DNA from: Clitoria ternatea | Taxonomy: Eukaryota; Streptophyta; Magnoliopsida; Fabales; Fabaceae | Direction of reading: 5' to 3' | NCBI GenBank assembly: GCA_037962975.1 | Contig: CM075675.1 | Location: 50,204,501 to 50,268,500 of the forward strand | DNA length: 64,000 nucleotides | Shown: positions 48,964 to 61,537 of the stretch, piece by piece | Numbering within the stretch: position 1 is the first letter of the stretch | How the letters are laid out: each line of letters starts with the position of its first letter | The notes under the pieces: model-generated | The model's input: only the letters and a program-made list of their open reading frames with translations | What the model was told of the DNA's origin: nothing | Databases searched by the model: none | Program-made: the position numbers and the translations under genes

Positions 48964-50536
48964 CATCATTTGAGTTAATAATCCACATCAAGCTATCATG
49001 TGTTGCAAACCGTGACCCTACTTGGTCCACCGAGCGTCGTCTGGCTCCCCACTTCACCATTGGGTTTTACATGACCTCTAGGTAGCTTAATTGGGTCACA
49101 TTCAACCACTAGAGCCAAAACGAGGGGTAATATACCCATCGACTATCCACATCACACAATATGCACATATATCAATTGTATCTCATCATCTTTTCAAATA
49201 ATTCACAACATTTTGTCCTAACATTAAAGTCATCACCCTGGGACGTTAATTATGCCACAAACGCATACTTTTATCAACTATCTCATTTCAACTTACATTA
49301 AATTTCTCAGATTGTCATCACAACATCATTTCATATCACCATTCCATATTAATTGATATTACATTTGTTCATACAATCATAATCCACCAATCTCATGCAT
49401 ATATACACTTAAAAATTATTCATTTCACATTCCACCATACAATTTCACCATCTATACTATAATTTGTCATTAACACACTTATACAAAATTACTATATATC
49501 ATCTCAACAACTAAAATTTAGAATTTCAAAATACATACCACGCTTCTAACTATTATAAAATTTTATAAACATATTTTTATAATATATTTAATCAATTCAA
49601 GAATATACCAGTTATTTCTAACCTTTTCCTATACACCAAAAATGACATCAATGATATTTTTATTTACTTATACGCCCAGTACACCTCTTACCTCGTTTCC
49701 AAGCTTTCAAGCTTTCCTTCACAACGCCAAATAATTCAAATTTCTAAAATCAAGAATGTACAAAGGTGGGTTTAGCGTTTCAACTTCTGAAACCATAATT
49801 CGATCCACCGAAACAACATCGAATGCATTTTAGTACTTCGAAAGCTTACCTCAAGGTCTTATTTTCGAACTCCGCTTCAACTATTCCTCATGGTTACTTG
49901 GTTTGGCACCTACAACATCAAAACGAAAACTGCATTAGTCTAATCTCCATTTTTGAACTTTAAAAGCTTGGTTTATCCACTTAGAAGACAAATTTACAAA
50001 AATTCAAGGAAACTGAAACTACTCCAAATCATGGTGCATGTTCAATTGAGAGAAGAGCATTGAAATGGAAATTGAAGCTACCATAACACTCACCTTACTT
50101 CCATGATTCCATAAATGCGATCAATTTTAAGTTTTGGCAAGAAATTGGACTCTAATCAACCACCACATGCATGGCCATGGAAAGGAACTTGAAGCTTTTG
50201 TTTCCTTCTTGTTTCACGTGTGTGAAAGAAAAAGAAGGGAAGTGAAATTTTCTTATTTAGCCGTAAGGGTATTTTGGTCATTTCACTATTCTTTTTCTAT
50301 TTTTTTTATTTCCTTTAAATAACACTTCTCTTTACCTCATGGTAACTTATATTTTACCATTACCATTTAATTATATTTTAGTTCTACCATTTTAATTCAC
50401 CAAAATTAATTACTTTAATTTTATTACTTTATTAATAACTCTCCATTAATTCATAACAATTTAGGAAATTCCTAATTGATCCAAATAAATTCTTATGCGG
50501 AAAAAATAAATTTTAATTTAACATCGAGATGTTACA
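48964..50536 (-). repeat. LTR-like repeat, minus orientation
   Basis: The right end, acatcgagatgttaca, read on the minus strand is tgtaacatctcgatgttaaa. This resembles the start of the solo LTR at 484 (tgtaacatcctgatttaaaa). The left border and a target duplication were not found. There is no protein-coding content. Confidence 0.4.
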
Positions 50537-51600
50537 CGTAAGCTTTTCATGCACCTATATCATTTTCTCTTTGATTGGACTTGTCAATTGAAATTCTTTT
50601 CTTCTGAGTATTCTGAATTTTTGTAAATAATCCTTATGTTGGTTTTTTATCCCAATTTTTGGTAATTACATTAGGTTGGTTGTTGATCCCCATTTGTTAA
50701 TATAGTAGATGTTTGTTTAGGGACAAACAAGTTGCTAAGTAAAAGGTGTTTGTTAGTTGTATATTTTAGGTTAATTTTCTTATCTTTTTAATCTTGTTTT
50801 GAGCAATAAAACACCATGTAACTACTTTGTTTTTCATTGCATTTTGTAGGAACATAAGGGGGAAAAGCCAAAGAAAAACATGAAAAGAGTTAAGGCAGGC
50901 TACCAGCAGCTCGCCTAGGCGAAATCCAGGAAAAAATGACCAATTCGTGTACGCGAGCCATGCGATACTTCCCACTCAATATTTGGGACATGTAAAAGGC
51001 CTAAATACAAATTTTGGGCCATGTAAAGTAGAGGAAAACAAAACAAAGGTTCTTTAAAGATTTTTGCACCAATTCCATCTTAGATTTTCATATTCTTCAA
51101 GGATCTTTGTAATTTATATGCTTTGGATCAATTGTAAGTGTTCGTAACATGATTATGTGTTGCTTATTTTCTTTTTGTTGGGATTGAATAACCTTAGTAG
51201 GTTTATGAGGTTGTTATTATGTTGGTTCCTTTTATGTAATTCATTGAAGTTAATGATTCAATTTCTTGTTCTAATTCAAGTTTCAAGCAGTAGAATGATC
51301 CATGTATGTGTTTCGATGCTTTCGAGCAGAGTTAAAGTTGAATTACCTATTATCTTTTATTTCTAGGGATAGGATCAAGAATAATAGCCCTTAGTACTTG
51401 TTCCTAATGCAAATTATATCATTAATTGTTAGAGAGATATTCAATTAATGATAAGGTTTACAATCCTCGCTTCAAGGGATCAGGTTAGGTTAAAATAGAG
51501 TTCGATAACCTAATTAATTACATAATTAGACCAAATAATTACATAAGCATAAATTGAATAAGTATAGTTCAATCCTAACACCTTTCATCTTACATTTCTT
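50537..51600. repeat. Dispersed-repeat debris with a ctcgcctaggcgaaat palindrome
   Basis: Near 50911-50926 lies ctcgcctaggcgaaat, of the same CTCGC...GCGAG type as in the LTRs at 2.9 and 32.0 kb. The following few hundred bases (agatttttgcaccaattcca onward) look like retroelement-linked repeat. No gene is seen. Confidence 0.35.
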
Positions 51601-52377
51601 CCTTTAATTAATTTTCAGCTTCCAAAATTATCTAAAAAATCCAACCAATCTTTTTTATGAATCAGAAGTGACAATTTTGTATATATATTTTTAGTGGTAA
51701 ATTAGTAATAATTATCAAACTGTTATGATATCTAGTAAGTCTCTATGAATCGACAACTCTTTTATTGAAACTACAATTGATTTGGCATGTTTACCAAAGG
51801 GTTAACACAAAGCCAACGAATTGTTTGGTGTAAAAAGGGTATGGAATGACTAGAGTATAGTCATTGTCTGAGGGGTCAACCATCACATCATAGGTTTGTT
51901 CATGTAGTGAAAGAATGTAAGTAAAGGATGCAATGGATGAAGGTTTTGTTGTTTGAGAAAATAGTAAGATAACAAATCCGAAATTCACTCATCTGCAATA
52001 CGCAACACGAAGTGTTGTGTATTTGGCCATAGAAAAAATTGGCCATGACTGTTATACCAATGGAAGCAATGCAAAACGAATGTGATTTTATGAAATCTAA
52101 TTTTATGAAAAACTTGTTTATGTTACAATCAATTATAAATAGTTTGAGATATTGATATTGATTGGGTTCAATTTTAAAAGTTGAAAGTTGTAGCATGCTT
52201 TGTTTTATTTCACTAACCGTATTTTACTAATTGATGAATGTAACCTACTCAACCCACCTTTTTTATTGGATATGTCTCCCCGTTAACAAGTAATTTTGAT
52301 ATAGTTCACCATCTCTAACGATTACGACCTTATTCAATAAACATGTTTTGAAATCCTTATTTAATGTGAATAAGGAT

Positions 52378-52540
52378 CATCTCTAATATTGGACAAATAT
52401 AGTTCCTTTTTCTAGACTTTTCACACCAATTATTTTAACAACCAGTTGTTTTATATACTTTTTATGTCGGTTGTTAGGCTAACCAGTGTGAAAAGTTCAA
52501 AAACTATAACTACACCCATCCAGTACTAGAGACAATTCAA
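52378..52540. mobile_element. Small foldback (MITE-like) element
   Basis: The arms tctctaatattggacaaata...cttttcacacc and ggtgtgaaaag-type sequence with tatagttt...agagac words are imperfect reverse complements. The core pair is about 52412-52427 with 52483-52497. It could form a hairpin transcript; no target duplication was found. Confidence 0.45.
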
Positions 52541-55300
52541 ACTCTAATTTTTTTAAATGTAATCTTATTTTTTTTTACCTCTATTCTTATAAAATTCAGT
52601 TCTATTTTTTTCTTACCTATATTTTTCTAAGACGGTTTTATTTCTTTCTTTCTTACCTTTTATTTCTATTTTCTTACCTCTTCTTCTAAAACTTTTCTGA
52701 AAAACAAACATAACAAGTGAGCTATTTACAAATTCTTCAAGAGTGGTGTAGAAATATTCTTTATTTAGTATAGTTTTGTCTACAACTTTTACGATGTTGA
52801 AGGTATATATGACTTTTAATTTTCTTCGTTTGCCCACTACACAATCTGCTATAAAACATAGCAGGATTTTGGCTCTCCATTATGGGTTCCATTATTTTTC
52901 TCATTACATCACTTTTTCTCTCCTATTCTATTCAAAATGATATTTCTACCCTCCCTTACAAATTAGTGTCCAGATCATAAAATCCGGATGAATCAATTTC
53001 ATAGTAGTTTACGTAGCGCATAATCCACAACAAAATAAATTATTTTTACCAGCATTTGTTATGGTCTGTAGCGACAATTCAAATAGCCAAAAAAACTTTT
53101 ATAGGCATTTAATAACAGTTGTAACAAAAACCGTGCACCCCATCTGATATGACCTTAATCCGATTATTATACAAAGAACCCCACAATTACATCAAGATAT
53201 AATCTAACGTACTTGTTTACCAATAATAACTCGAGACTTATCCCAGAAGCCTATTTAGTTTCCATTGTGCACCACATCCAAACAACAAACATGGATCAAA
53301 TGATTTGCACTCCAAAGCTTTTCCAAACCAACAACACCAAATCATTATGATCACAACATGGGCCACACCTTGCATGCGAACCACCACCACAGATTATACA
53401 CATTGCCCTTTAAAACCACCCCAAACCAAGAACCAATCACAACTACAAATGCACAGAAAGCTACCTCTTGTTCTTAGTGTCATCAACTAACGTCATGTTT
53501 TGAAATGCTCGACATAGCTTTTGCGTGGTGTTTTCCAAAGGGAAAATCAAACGCACATGGTATGGTCTTATTTTGGCCAGGCGACAACCAGCCAGGTTAG
53601 GAAAGTCAACACTTAATGAATTTTACTACTATTATCTATGAAGTGTTTCCCATATTTATTTTTTAATTTGTGAATAAAAATGCTGTAGGTTTACCTTGGT
53701 TGAATATATATGTATTGTCCTGACATGAAGTGGGATGAATCACAAACAAGAAGTCATTCAAAAATCATGGAGTTAGGTACTATTCTAAGCAAAAACCTGA
53801 AGGGAAAAACATTGAAAGAATTAAAAGGTTTTGAAAAGTTGAAGTTCTTATTCTACTGTTTGCATCCATGCGGGAGATTCCCTGTAAGAAACCATGAATC
53901 AAACACCAAAGAAATGCCATATAAAATGGTCTAGTCTTAATGAGATCTAAGGGCTGAGTGAGAAGAGTTCTGGATGCTGGCATTTTATTCTAGTCATTCA
54001 CTGATACACATAAGAGAATAATATGGCAATCAAATCATTTTCCTCCTTGATCCGATGAAAACCACTGAAATTGGTCAAAAGAAACCATTCCAATTGGAGA
54101 GGGTGTACCTAATCTTTACAAAGAAAACAGAACAAATAAATTACTCTACTAAGGTATGGTTTGTATGGCAGCATAAAAAAATTGAACAACCAACTCAGAA
54201 CTGAAATTACACATAGCACGTGGCTGTCGTAATTAGAGGGAGCTTGGTGGACTATCTGGACTATCTGGATTCAGGGGAAATATCTTAATATTTTAAATTT
54301 TCTATTCACTTCTAGTATGACATTAAATTGTTTGGCTTTTTACCCTTATGCTTGGCTACCAATTTTCCCCACTTTTCGTTTTTTTAAATTACTCCTACGT
54401 GATACTAATGATGCAAGTGCAGTTTTTGGTTTTCATCTTACTTGGTTGAGTAATAAAGTATTTATATTCTAAAATATTCATGATAGTCCCACATATTTGC
54501 AAAAGGTATCTGCTCTACAAAATTTATATTTCATTTGCAAATTGCAATTTTGGTATTCACCAATAGTTCTAATTTCTAATTAATAAAGCATTTAGGCATT
54601 ATGTATCAAGGTTGGGATAAAACCTTGGTTCACGTGAATCAGTTAATGTGAAACCATCTATTATGCCTTTTTCTTTTCAAATTTTGCTTGCTTCAGAGGC
54701 ACCAGTAGATGCCATCTGTGGTGAACTGCCTTGTTGCTAAAAGGTTGGGGAAATAGGTTGCAGGACAGCCATTGGGAACTTAGAAACTTTACCGCTTAAC
54801 CCGGTTGCCCCAGTATGCAAAAGGTGAGACAACACTCAATTTTTTAATTATAATACGTATCAATTATTCACAGAAAACCACCGGATCATAAAATCCAGTG
54901 ATGCATTCCTCTTATGCTACCGACAATATAGTTTTGGGAGGAGTAGAAACACATACCTGTGATGAACAGTTCAAGCTACTTTGCCAACCCCCATGAAATG
55001 AGAGCCGGCATAATTAACCAAATTATGGCTCTCTCAACGCAGTTCAATCTTTGAAACAGCTGCAGAGGAGAACACTGTCTCCTATTCCTTTGTTATTATG
55101 GCTATTCACACAAAAAAGAAAAAAACACGAGGTCAATGTCTAGGATACTAAGACTAACTTCAGTCGTTGATAAAAGAAAAAGGAACTAACTTCAGTTGCC
55201 CAAGGAACACCACAGAAGATCATATCTCCAAGATAAACTACATAAAAATAAAAATAATCAGTACATTTACCAGCATTGGGCTTCAATGCCAAAAAACATA
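52541..55300. other. Gene-free intergenic DNA
   Basis: I see no conserved gene. Small open frames at 53305-53490 and 53710-53934 show no recognisable domain and are in AT-rich DNA. Bases 55300-55705 probably include the 3' UTR of the minus-strand gene. Confidence 0.5.
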
Positions 55301-55705
55301 TCGGCATCAGTCCCTGCACTGCACCTGAGGGAAATTAGATGCCAAGGTCATCCCCAATAAACTTGTTTAGCTGAGGGTGTCAAAGGTATGTCCTATGTCA
55401 AGCTCATTTCATAACAACTATTGATCTTCTGAAAAAACAAAATCAGTTGAACCAACTCTATACTAATCTAACACTAAAATAAAACTCATCATTCATTATC
55501 TGATATAAAAGTATGGCAAATACAACAATGTCCAATTGTTCATCATTACCACTACCACTAAATTTACATTCCATGAATGATAAAAACAAGGCCCCTAATA
55601 AATTTCAAGAATTTGGAACGAAGACCCATCAATTCTCATCAACACAGAAAAGGATAGACAACAGAGAAATTCTATCCATCAATTGCACCACCTTCCCATT
55701 TCTCA

Positions 55706-56470
55706 TCAATCATCGTCGTCATCACTCTCATCACTAAAATATCCACTTTTCTTCCCTTTCTTCTTCTTTCTTGCGGCCACTGAATCGTTGTTTTGCGACA
55801 ATAACCTCTTGTCTGCGTCATCATCCACAACAGAAGCCCAATTATCATCCTCAAACCGTTCTCTACCGTCGCCGCCATCAAATTCTTCCCCTTCTTCATC
55901 ATCGTCACCCTCCTTGGGGCGAAGGAACCCTCCCACGCGGGTTCGTTTGGGCTTGGGCCGCTCGCGCGGGCCCAATTGGTTCCTAGGGCACTCATAGGAG
56001 AGGTGGCCGGATGCGCCGCACTCAAAACAACGGCCAGTGTCGCGGTAGACGCGCTTGCGGATGAACTCGGGAGCGCGGCCGTTGTCCGCGGCGATGGAGG
56101 CGGTGAGGGTGCGGCCGTTGAGGACCTTGCCGTGCATCTGCTCGGCGGCGCTGCGGGCGTCGTGGCGGGAGACGAACTGGATGAAGGCGACGCCGCGGCT
56201 GAGGCGAGTGTGGCGGTCTTTGAGGACGGTGACGCGGGCGATGCGGCCGAAGGTGGAGAAGAGGGTGTGGAGGTCGGAGTTGGTTAGGGAGTAGTCGATG
56301 TTGGAGACGTACAACGTTGATTTCGAGGGTGCCAATGATTCCGATCCGTTAGCATTGTTGTTGGGTTTGGGTTGGGTTGGGTTTGGCTTGGAAGTGGACG
56401 CAGATGAATAGCGGTAGTAGAATACGTCGTCGTCTTCGCTGTCGCTACCCTTTCCTTTCCTTTTAGTCAT
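55706..56470 (-). CDS. U11/U12 small nuclear ribonucleoprotein 31 kDa protein (U11/U12-31K)
   Basis: An intronless frame of 254 residues. The N-terminus is acidic and disordered. An RRM spans residues about 51-128 with RNP2 LYVSNI (53-58) and RNP1 RGVAFIQF (92-99). A CCHC zinc knuckle CFECGASGHLSYEC follows (C148, C151, H156, C161). The tail is Arg/Lys-rich, then acidic, ending KKKKGKKSGYFSDESDDDDD. This layout is that of plant U11/U12-31K (ZCRB1/MADP1 in animals), a component of the minor spliceosome that removes U12 introns; the Arabidopsis protein is similar in length and has RNA chaperone activity. The Met at 56468-56470 opens MTKRKGKGSDSEDDD and fits the family. The coding part is GC-rich compared with its surroundings. 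A possible TATA-like atttataag lies about 50 bp upstream. Confidence 0.94.
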   Translation of the reverse strand: MTKRKGKGSDSEDDDVFYYRYSSASTSKPNPTQPKPNNNANGSESLAPSKSTLYVSNIDYSLTNSDLHTLFSTFGRIARVTVLKDRHTRLSRGVAFIQFVSRHDARSAAEQMHGKVLNGRTLTASIAADNGRAPEFIRKRVYRDTGRCFECGASGHLSYECPRNQLGPRERPKPKRTRVGGFLRPKEGDDDEEGEEFDGGDGRERFEDDNWASVVDDDADKRLLSQNNDSVAARKKKKGKKSGYFSDESDDDDD

Positions 56471-56649
56471 GCTGATTTCTCAGATTGGTTCTGCTGTGAC
56501 TAAGTGATTCTTATTCTTATAAATCTACTATACTACTCTCTTGTTCCTCCGGTGCATAATTTACGCATTTTGCCGAATCTAGATGGAAAGAATCATAGGT
56601 TCCAAATCGATAATGAGGTTAAATAATTTGTGTTTTTAGTAGGGGGAGC

Positions 56650-57340
56650 AAGTACTGGATTGGATTGGATTGGATTGAATTTTATGCAAAAAATAATCTG
56701 ATCCGATTAAATTTCATTGGATTGGATTGAATTTTTTTTTGAAATTCAATCCAATCCGATCGGATCTAAATTGGTTTGGATTGGATTGAATAACTGGATG
56801 AAAATTTGTTATATTTTTTTATGAAACCACAATATAAAAAAATTTCTAACATCTTAAAGTCTATGTCAAACATCACAACATAGTACTTACTAGTGTTTAA
56901 TAACACATATAATCAATAGAAATATAAATCAAATTCATTTTAACAATACATTTAAATTTAAAATAAAATGACAATAATAATAAGGTAGTCATGCCATATT
57001 TTTTTTATTAACATGGGTGTGGATTGAGTATTTCTATTTTTTTAAACTTGGATTGGGTATTCCCTTATTTGCTCTAAAGGGAAAAACATGAGTATGTAAG
57101 AAAAAATATTTATATATATATATTTAAATAAAATAAATAATATAAAAATAGGTTGGGTACTCATCAAGTACCCAGATTTTTAAACGTCAAATCCGATATC
57201 CGATCCAATTATAATTGGATCTTGGTTGGATTGGATTGAATTTGATCCGATGACCAAAAAAATCCAATCCAATTTAATTGGATTTGATTGGATAATCGGA
57301 TTAAATGGGTTAATCCGATCTGCTGCTGAGCCTTAGTTTT
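56650..57340. repeat. ggattggattg-rich non-autonomous element with inverted ends
   Basis: Both ends carry repeated ggattggatt and aatccgat words in both orientations (56655-56775 and 57185-57320), with an AT-rich middle. The layout resembles a foldback or MITE-like DNA element. It does not encode a protein. Family and borders are uncertain. Confidence 0.5.
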
Positions 57341-57639
57341 TAGATGTTACCAGATATTGAAATACTCAATTTAAAATTTATAGAATTCACAAAGGGGTTG
57401 TAATATAATTAAAAATATAAATTTTTAAATTCTCTTTAAATATTTTTTATTTGCATAAAACTATGAATGTGGGTAACTTTTTCCTATATTGGTATTGTTG
57501 TTGTTACTACTACCACTTGGACTGTTATCACCTCACCACCGTCACTAACTTCATCACCATCATCATCATTATTATCATTGTTGTCACTTTTCTCCTCCAC
57601 CATACTAATGACCTTTCATCTAGCAAGGGGTCAAAGGAG

Positions 57640-58240
57640 GAGAGCTTGAAGATCATTGGGCCTTGATTGAGTTTGTTAGGCTCACGACTAAAGGAAGAGC
57701 TAGATTGGCTAAGGACACCATGACTTAGTTAGTCACCCCTTTGAGAGCCCAAGTCCACTATGAAGCCCACACTAGTGACCATGTCTTTTCACTCTTTTCT
57801 TGTATTTTAGTATATTTGGGTTAGGATCTTATCTTAAGGTTTATCTGGGTCATTTCCTTTCTATTTGCATTTAGGATCTCATGTTAGGGCTTGATAGTTA
57901 TTTACATTGTATTTTCTTTTAGCCATTGTTTAGTTTTGACCACTATGCTCTACTCAACACCAAACTAGATAAGATCTTGAGGGAGATCGGCTAGCCATCC
58001 TTTTGTGTACAAGATCCGGAAACTAGCACATGTTAAGAGGCTTGGAAATCCAAGAAAATATTGCGAGTTCCATGAGCAATCTGGCCACGCAATCTAAGAA
58101 TGTAGGTAGTTAAAGGACACAATGAAAGTTAGTTGAAGGGCATAGTGAAAGTTCTCATCAAAGAGAGAAAATTGGATCAGTACCTTCTAAAAAAAAGTCT
58201 CAGGACAAGTCAAACCGATTTGAGAAGAGAAGGCAAGTAT
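57640..58240 (+). pseudogene. Ty3/gypsy gag fragment
   Basis: At about 58040-58125 the reading RLGNPRKYCEFHEQSGHAI*ECR*LKDT matches the zinc-knuckle-like part of gypsy gag proteins (CxFHxxxGHxxxECxxLK). It continues, in another frame, as IVKVLIKERKLDQYL. Stops and a frameshift break it. The upstream 57640-57800 may also derive from gag, with a deletion between. Confidence 0.6.
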
Positions 58241-58559
58241 AACATCCTATTTTCTACTCAAATAGAAAATAGATATTTATATCTCTTTAATGAAAAACAC
58301 TTACTATTAGTTAAGTTTATTATTAACTAATTAATATTTACATAAAATTTTGATACTTATATTTAATTATTTTGTTAAAAATAATAATAATAAATAATAA
58401 AAATTATATATATATATATTAAATGAAGATTTTAAAATAACTTAATTAGTATTCACTATTTAATTAAATTATATTAAGAATTTTTAATATCTTTATTATT
58501 CACAACTTTTATTTTGTGTTTTTTATATTTATGTTTTTACATATTTATGATTTAACTCT

Positions 58560-59175
58560 TATTAGAATTTTAAAATAAAATTTTGAAGGAATTAGATTAT
58601 GGTTCTTCAGAACTTTTTGATCTATGTATTATTTATAATTTTTACTAAATTTTTTAATTTTTGAAAATATTTTTTTAAAAAATATTTTCAAATAATTTTT
58701 TATTTATATAAAGTTACTTAAAATTAAAAATATTTATAAGAAAGTGAAGTTAAATTATAAGAAAATTTTCTAAAATCTATTTCAAGTGGAATTATCCGAA
58801 AATGATCGATTTGAGTAAAATCTTGATTTTTACCAATCACGAGAGAATCGGTGTAACACCCCTATTTTTATTGTAATTCATTACAAAAAAATTTTATATG
58901 AAAATTTTGAAAGAATTAGATTATGGTTCTTTAGAACTTTTTAATCTATGTATTATTTATGATTTTTTAAAGTTTATGAAAATTTGAAAATATTTTAATA
59001 AAATAATATATTTTAAATAATTTCGAATTCATATAAAGTGACTTGAACTTAAAAATATTTATAAGAAAGTGAAGTTAAATTATAAGAAAATTTTCTAAAA
59101 TCCATTTTAAGTAGACTTCTTTAAAAATGATCAGTTTGAGTAAAAATCTTGATTTTTACCAATCATAAAGAGACT
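58560..59175. repeat. Tandem duplication, unit about 322 bp, two copies
   Basis: Bases about 58580-58845 recur at about 58905-59170 with scattered changes. Shared words include gaattagattatggttctt and ataagaaagtgaagttaaat. A tgtaacacccc word at 58853 between them resembles the start of a plant LTR, so part of the region may be LTR debris. Confidence 0.7.
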
Positions 59176-59714
59176 GAAAAAGTACCAACAAATTTTTATT
59201 AATAGAAAATTTTATATTTTTTAAATTTAAACATTATATTACTTATTATGAAATTAGTGAGGTCTGATATAATATCGCTAAATTTTAAAAAGGACTAATT
59301 TTGAATATTTAAAATATACTGAGTGAATGGTTACTATTTGGCTTAATAATTCAGCCGACATGTACTATGTAAAACACTGTGCATGAATGAAAATTTCAAA
59401 TTTTACAATAACCAGGAACGAAAATTTTAAAATTGTATAGTACTTTTATAATAAAATAATGGAATGCACATTAACTTTCCTGCGTATAAATATTGAAGGT
59501 TTCTGAATGAAAAATTCACAATTTCAGATTAAATTTTCTTAATATAGTAGTACTAGAGAGATAGTGGTAGGAGTAAGAGAGAGAAATAAAATTTTTGGAA
59601 GAAGGTTCTGCCAAAATTATAAGGTAAGAATAACTCTTTTTTATAATTTTTAGGTTTATTTTCATATCGTTTTAGAAATCTATTATTATACTGGATATAA
59701 TATTATTTTAAGTT

Positions 59715-60062
59715 ACTATTCTAAATAGTAAGTTACTATATCAATAGTAAATTACTATTACAAATAGTAAAATACTATTCAAATAGTAAATTACTATTTA
59801 CTGTTACTATTTATCTTTACTATTCACATTTTATTATTTACCATTACTATTTATATTTTACTATTTACTGTTACTATTCATATTTTACTATTTACTATTA
59901 CTATTTATGATTTACTATTTACCATTACCATTCACGTTTTACTATTTATTGTTACTATTTATAATTTACTATTTACTATTACTATTCACAATAACTATTT
60001 AAAATTTACTATTTATTATTACTATACATAATTACTATTTACCCTTCCTGTTTCAAATAGTA
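59715..60062. repeat. Degenerate tandem repeat of ttactattta words
   Basis: About ten imperfect copies of a 30-35-bp unit of the type ttttactatttactgttact follow one another. It is non-coding low-complexity sequence. Confidence 0.8.
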
Positions 60063-60606
60063 ATCTAAATTTTTATCTTATAATTATATTAAAATAAAAT
60101 TGGTATGTTTTAGAACTCGGAGACGAGGCACGCATGGACTTTCCATAACGAATCGAGATACAAGAGATAAGGGGGAGTGAGATAATAATATAATATAAGA
60201 AAACATAACAATAAGGGAAAATACACCCTTTGGTCCTCTATTATATACTGAAGTTTCACCTCGGTCCTTTTACTTTTTTTTTGTTCATGTTGGCCCCCGA
60301 TCTGGTTTAAAATGTTTCAAGGTGGTCCTTTCGTCAAATAATTGTAACATCGTTTGCACTGTTCCCTTGAGAATGTGCCACCCTAGCCATCTTCATACAA
60401 CCCTGATCATCTTCTAACAACTTTAATCCAACATGCAACTTGTGTTTGAAATCTTGTCTTAGGTAAAAATAGCTTGGATGTCAAGGTTTTGATAATGACA
60501 AAGCAATCACTTGAAGAATCATGGCAAGGAGAATAAGTCTCATGAAGTATTGTGAACACCTCTTTTGGTCCGGTCCAAGTGGAATGATTCTTTTTATACT
60601 TAATTC

Positions 60607-61300
60607 CAATTCAGAATGGTCAAATTTGAATAGAATAACTCAAAAATGGTCAGATCCGAGCAAGATGACTATGATGGAAGCATTTTCGAGTGGAATATAG
60701 ACCTGTTGGAGGCAAATCCGAGTGAAATGACTCAAAAAGGATCAAATCCGAGTAGAAAATGCCCCTGTTGAACAAAAATCCGAGTGGAATGGCCCAAAAA
60801 CTAGTAAGTCCGAGTGAAAATACTCAGAACGGATTAAATCCGAGTGAAATGACTCAAAAAGGATCAAATCCGAGTAGAAAATGCCCCTGTTGAACAAAAA
60901 TCCGAGTGGAATGGCCCAAAAACTAGTAAGTCCGAGTGAAAATACTCAGAATAGATCAAATCCGAGTGAAAAACCCCCTGTTGAAGTTGAATCCGAGTAG
61001 CATCACTCAGAATGAGTAAAATCCGAGTGGAATATGCTCCTGTTGGATCAAATCCGAGTAGAACTACTCAGAATGAGTCAATTCTGAGTGGAAAGCTTCC
61101 CTGTCAGTGCCATTCCGAGTGAAGAAATTCAAATTTCTAAATTCTGAGTGTGAAGAAGTTTATTTCCGAGCGAAAAATAGTCAAAATTCTAATTTCCGAG
61201 CCATTTCAGTCGGTTCCGTGTCAATGGTCACTCGGATTGGGGAGAGGAAGTGAAGTCCGAGCCAGGTACTCTCCCAATCAATTTTCGAGTGTTTCTCTTT
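60607..61300 (+). repeat. CCGAGTG motif array, forward orientation, with a 122-bp tandem duplication
   Basis: The word tccgagtg or a close variant recurs roughly every 25-35 bp. A longer unit starting ctcaaaaaggatcaaatccg at 60731 is repeated at 60853, a 122-bp period. Confidence 0.85.
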
Positions 61301-61495
61301 GATTTTTAATCGGCTCTGTGTCCTCTTTTACACTTTCCTCGAGTCAAATTTTACCAACACCAAATCCCCTCCGTGTCATCTTTTACACCTTTCCGAGCCA
61401 TGTTTCAATTCCGAGTCACACTTCACACATTTCAGTCGGTTCTGAGTCGTTGGTGGTTCGGATTGTGGAGAGGAATTTAGGTCCGAGCCAATTTT

Positions 61496-61537
61496 CAGTC
61501 GGAACCGAGTGAGAAGTGATTCACTCGGTTCTGACTG
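61496..61537. other. Hairpin where the motif array changes orientation
   Basis: The arms cagtcggaaccgagtga (61496-61512) and tcactcggttctgactg (61521-61537) pair with one G-U and enclose eight bases. Confidence 0.85.

Noticed and set aside
53710..53934. 74-codon plus-strand frame
   Set aside because: No domain, no splice partner and AT-rich context; not enough to call a gene.
55976..56287. Plus-strand frame of 103 codons rich in Ala, Val and Gly
   Set aside because: It is the GC-rich antisense of the U11/U12-31K RRM coding region.
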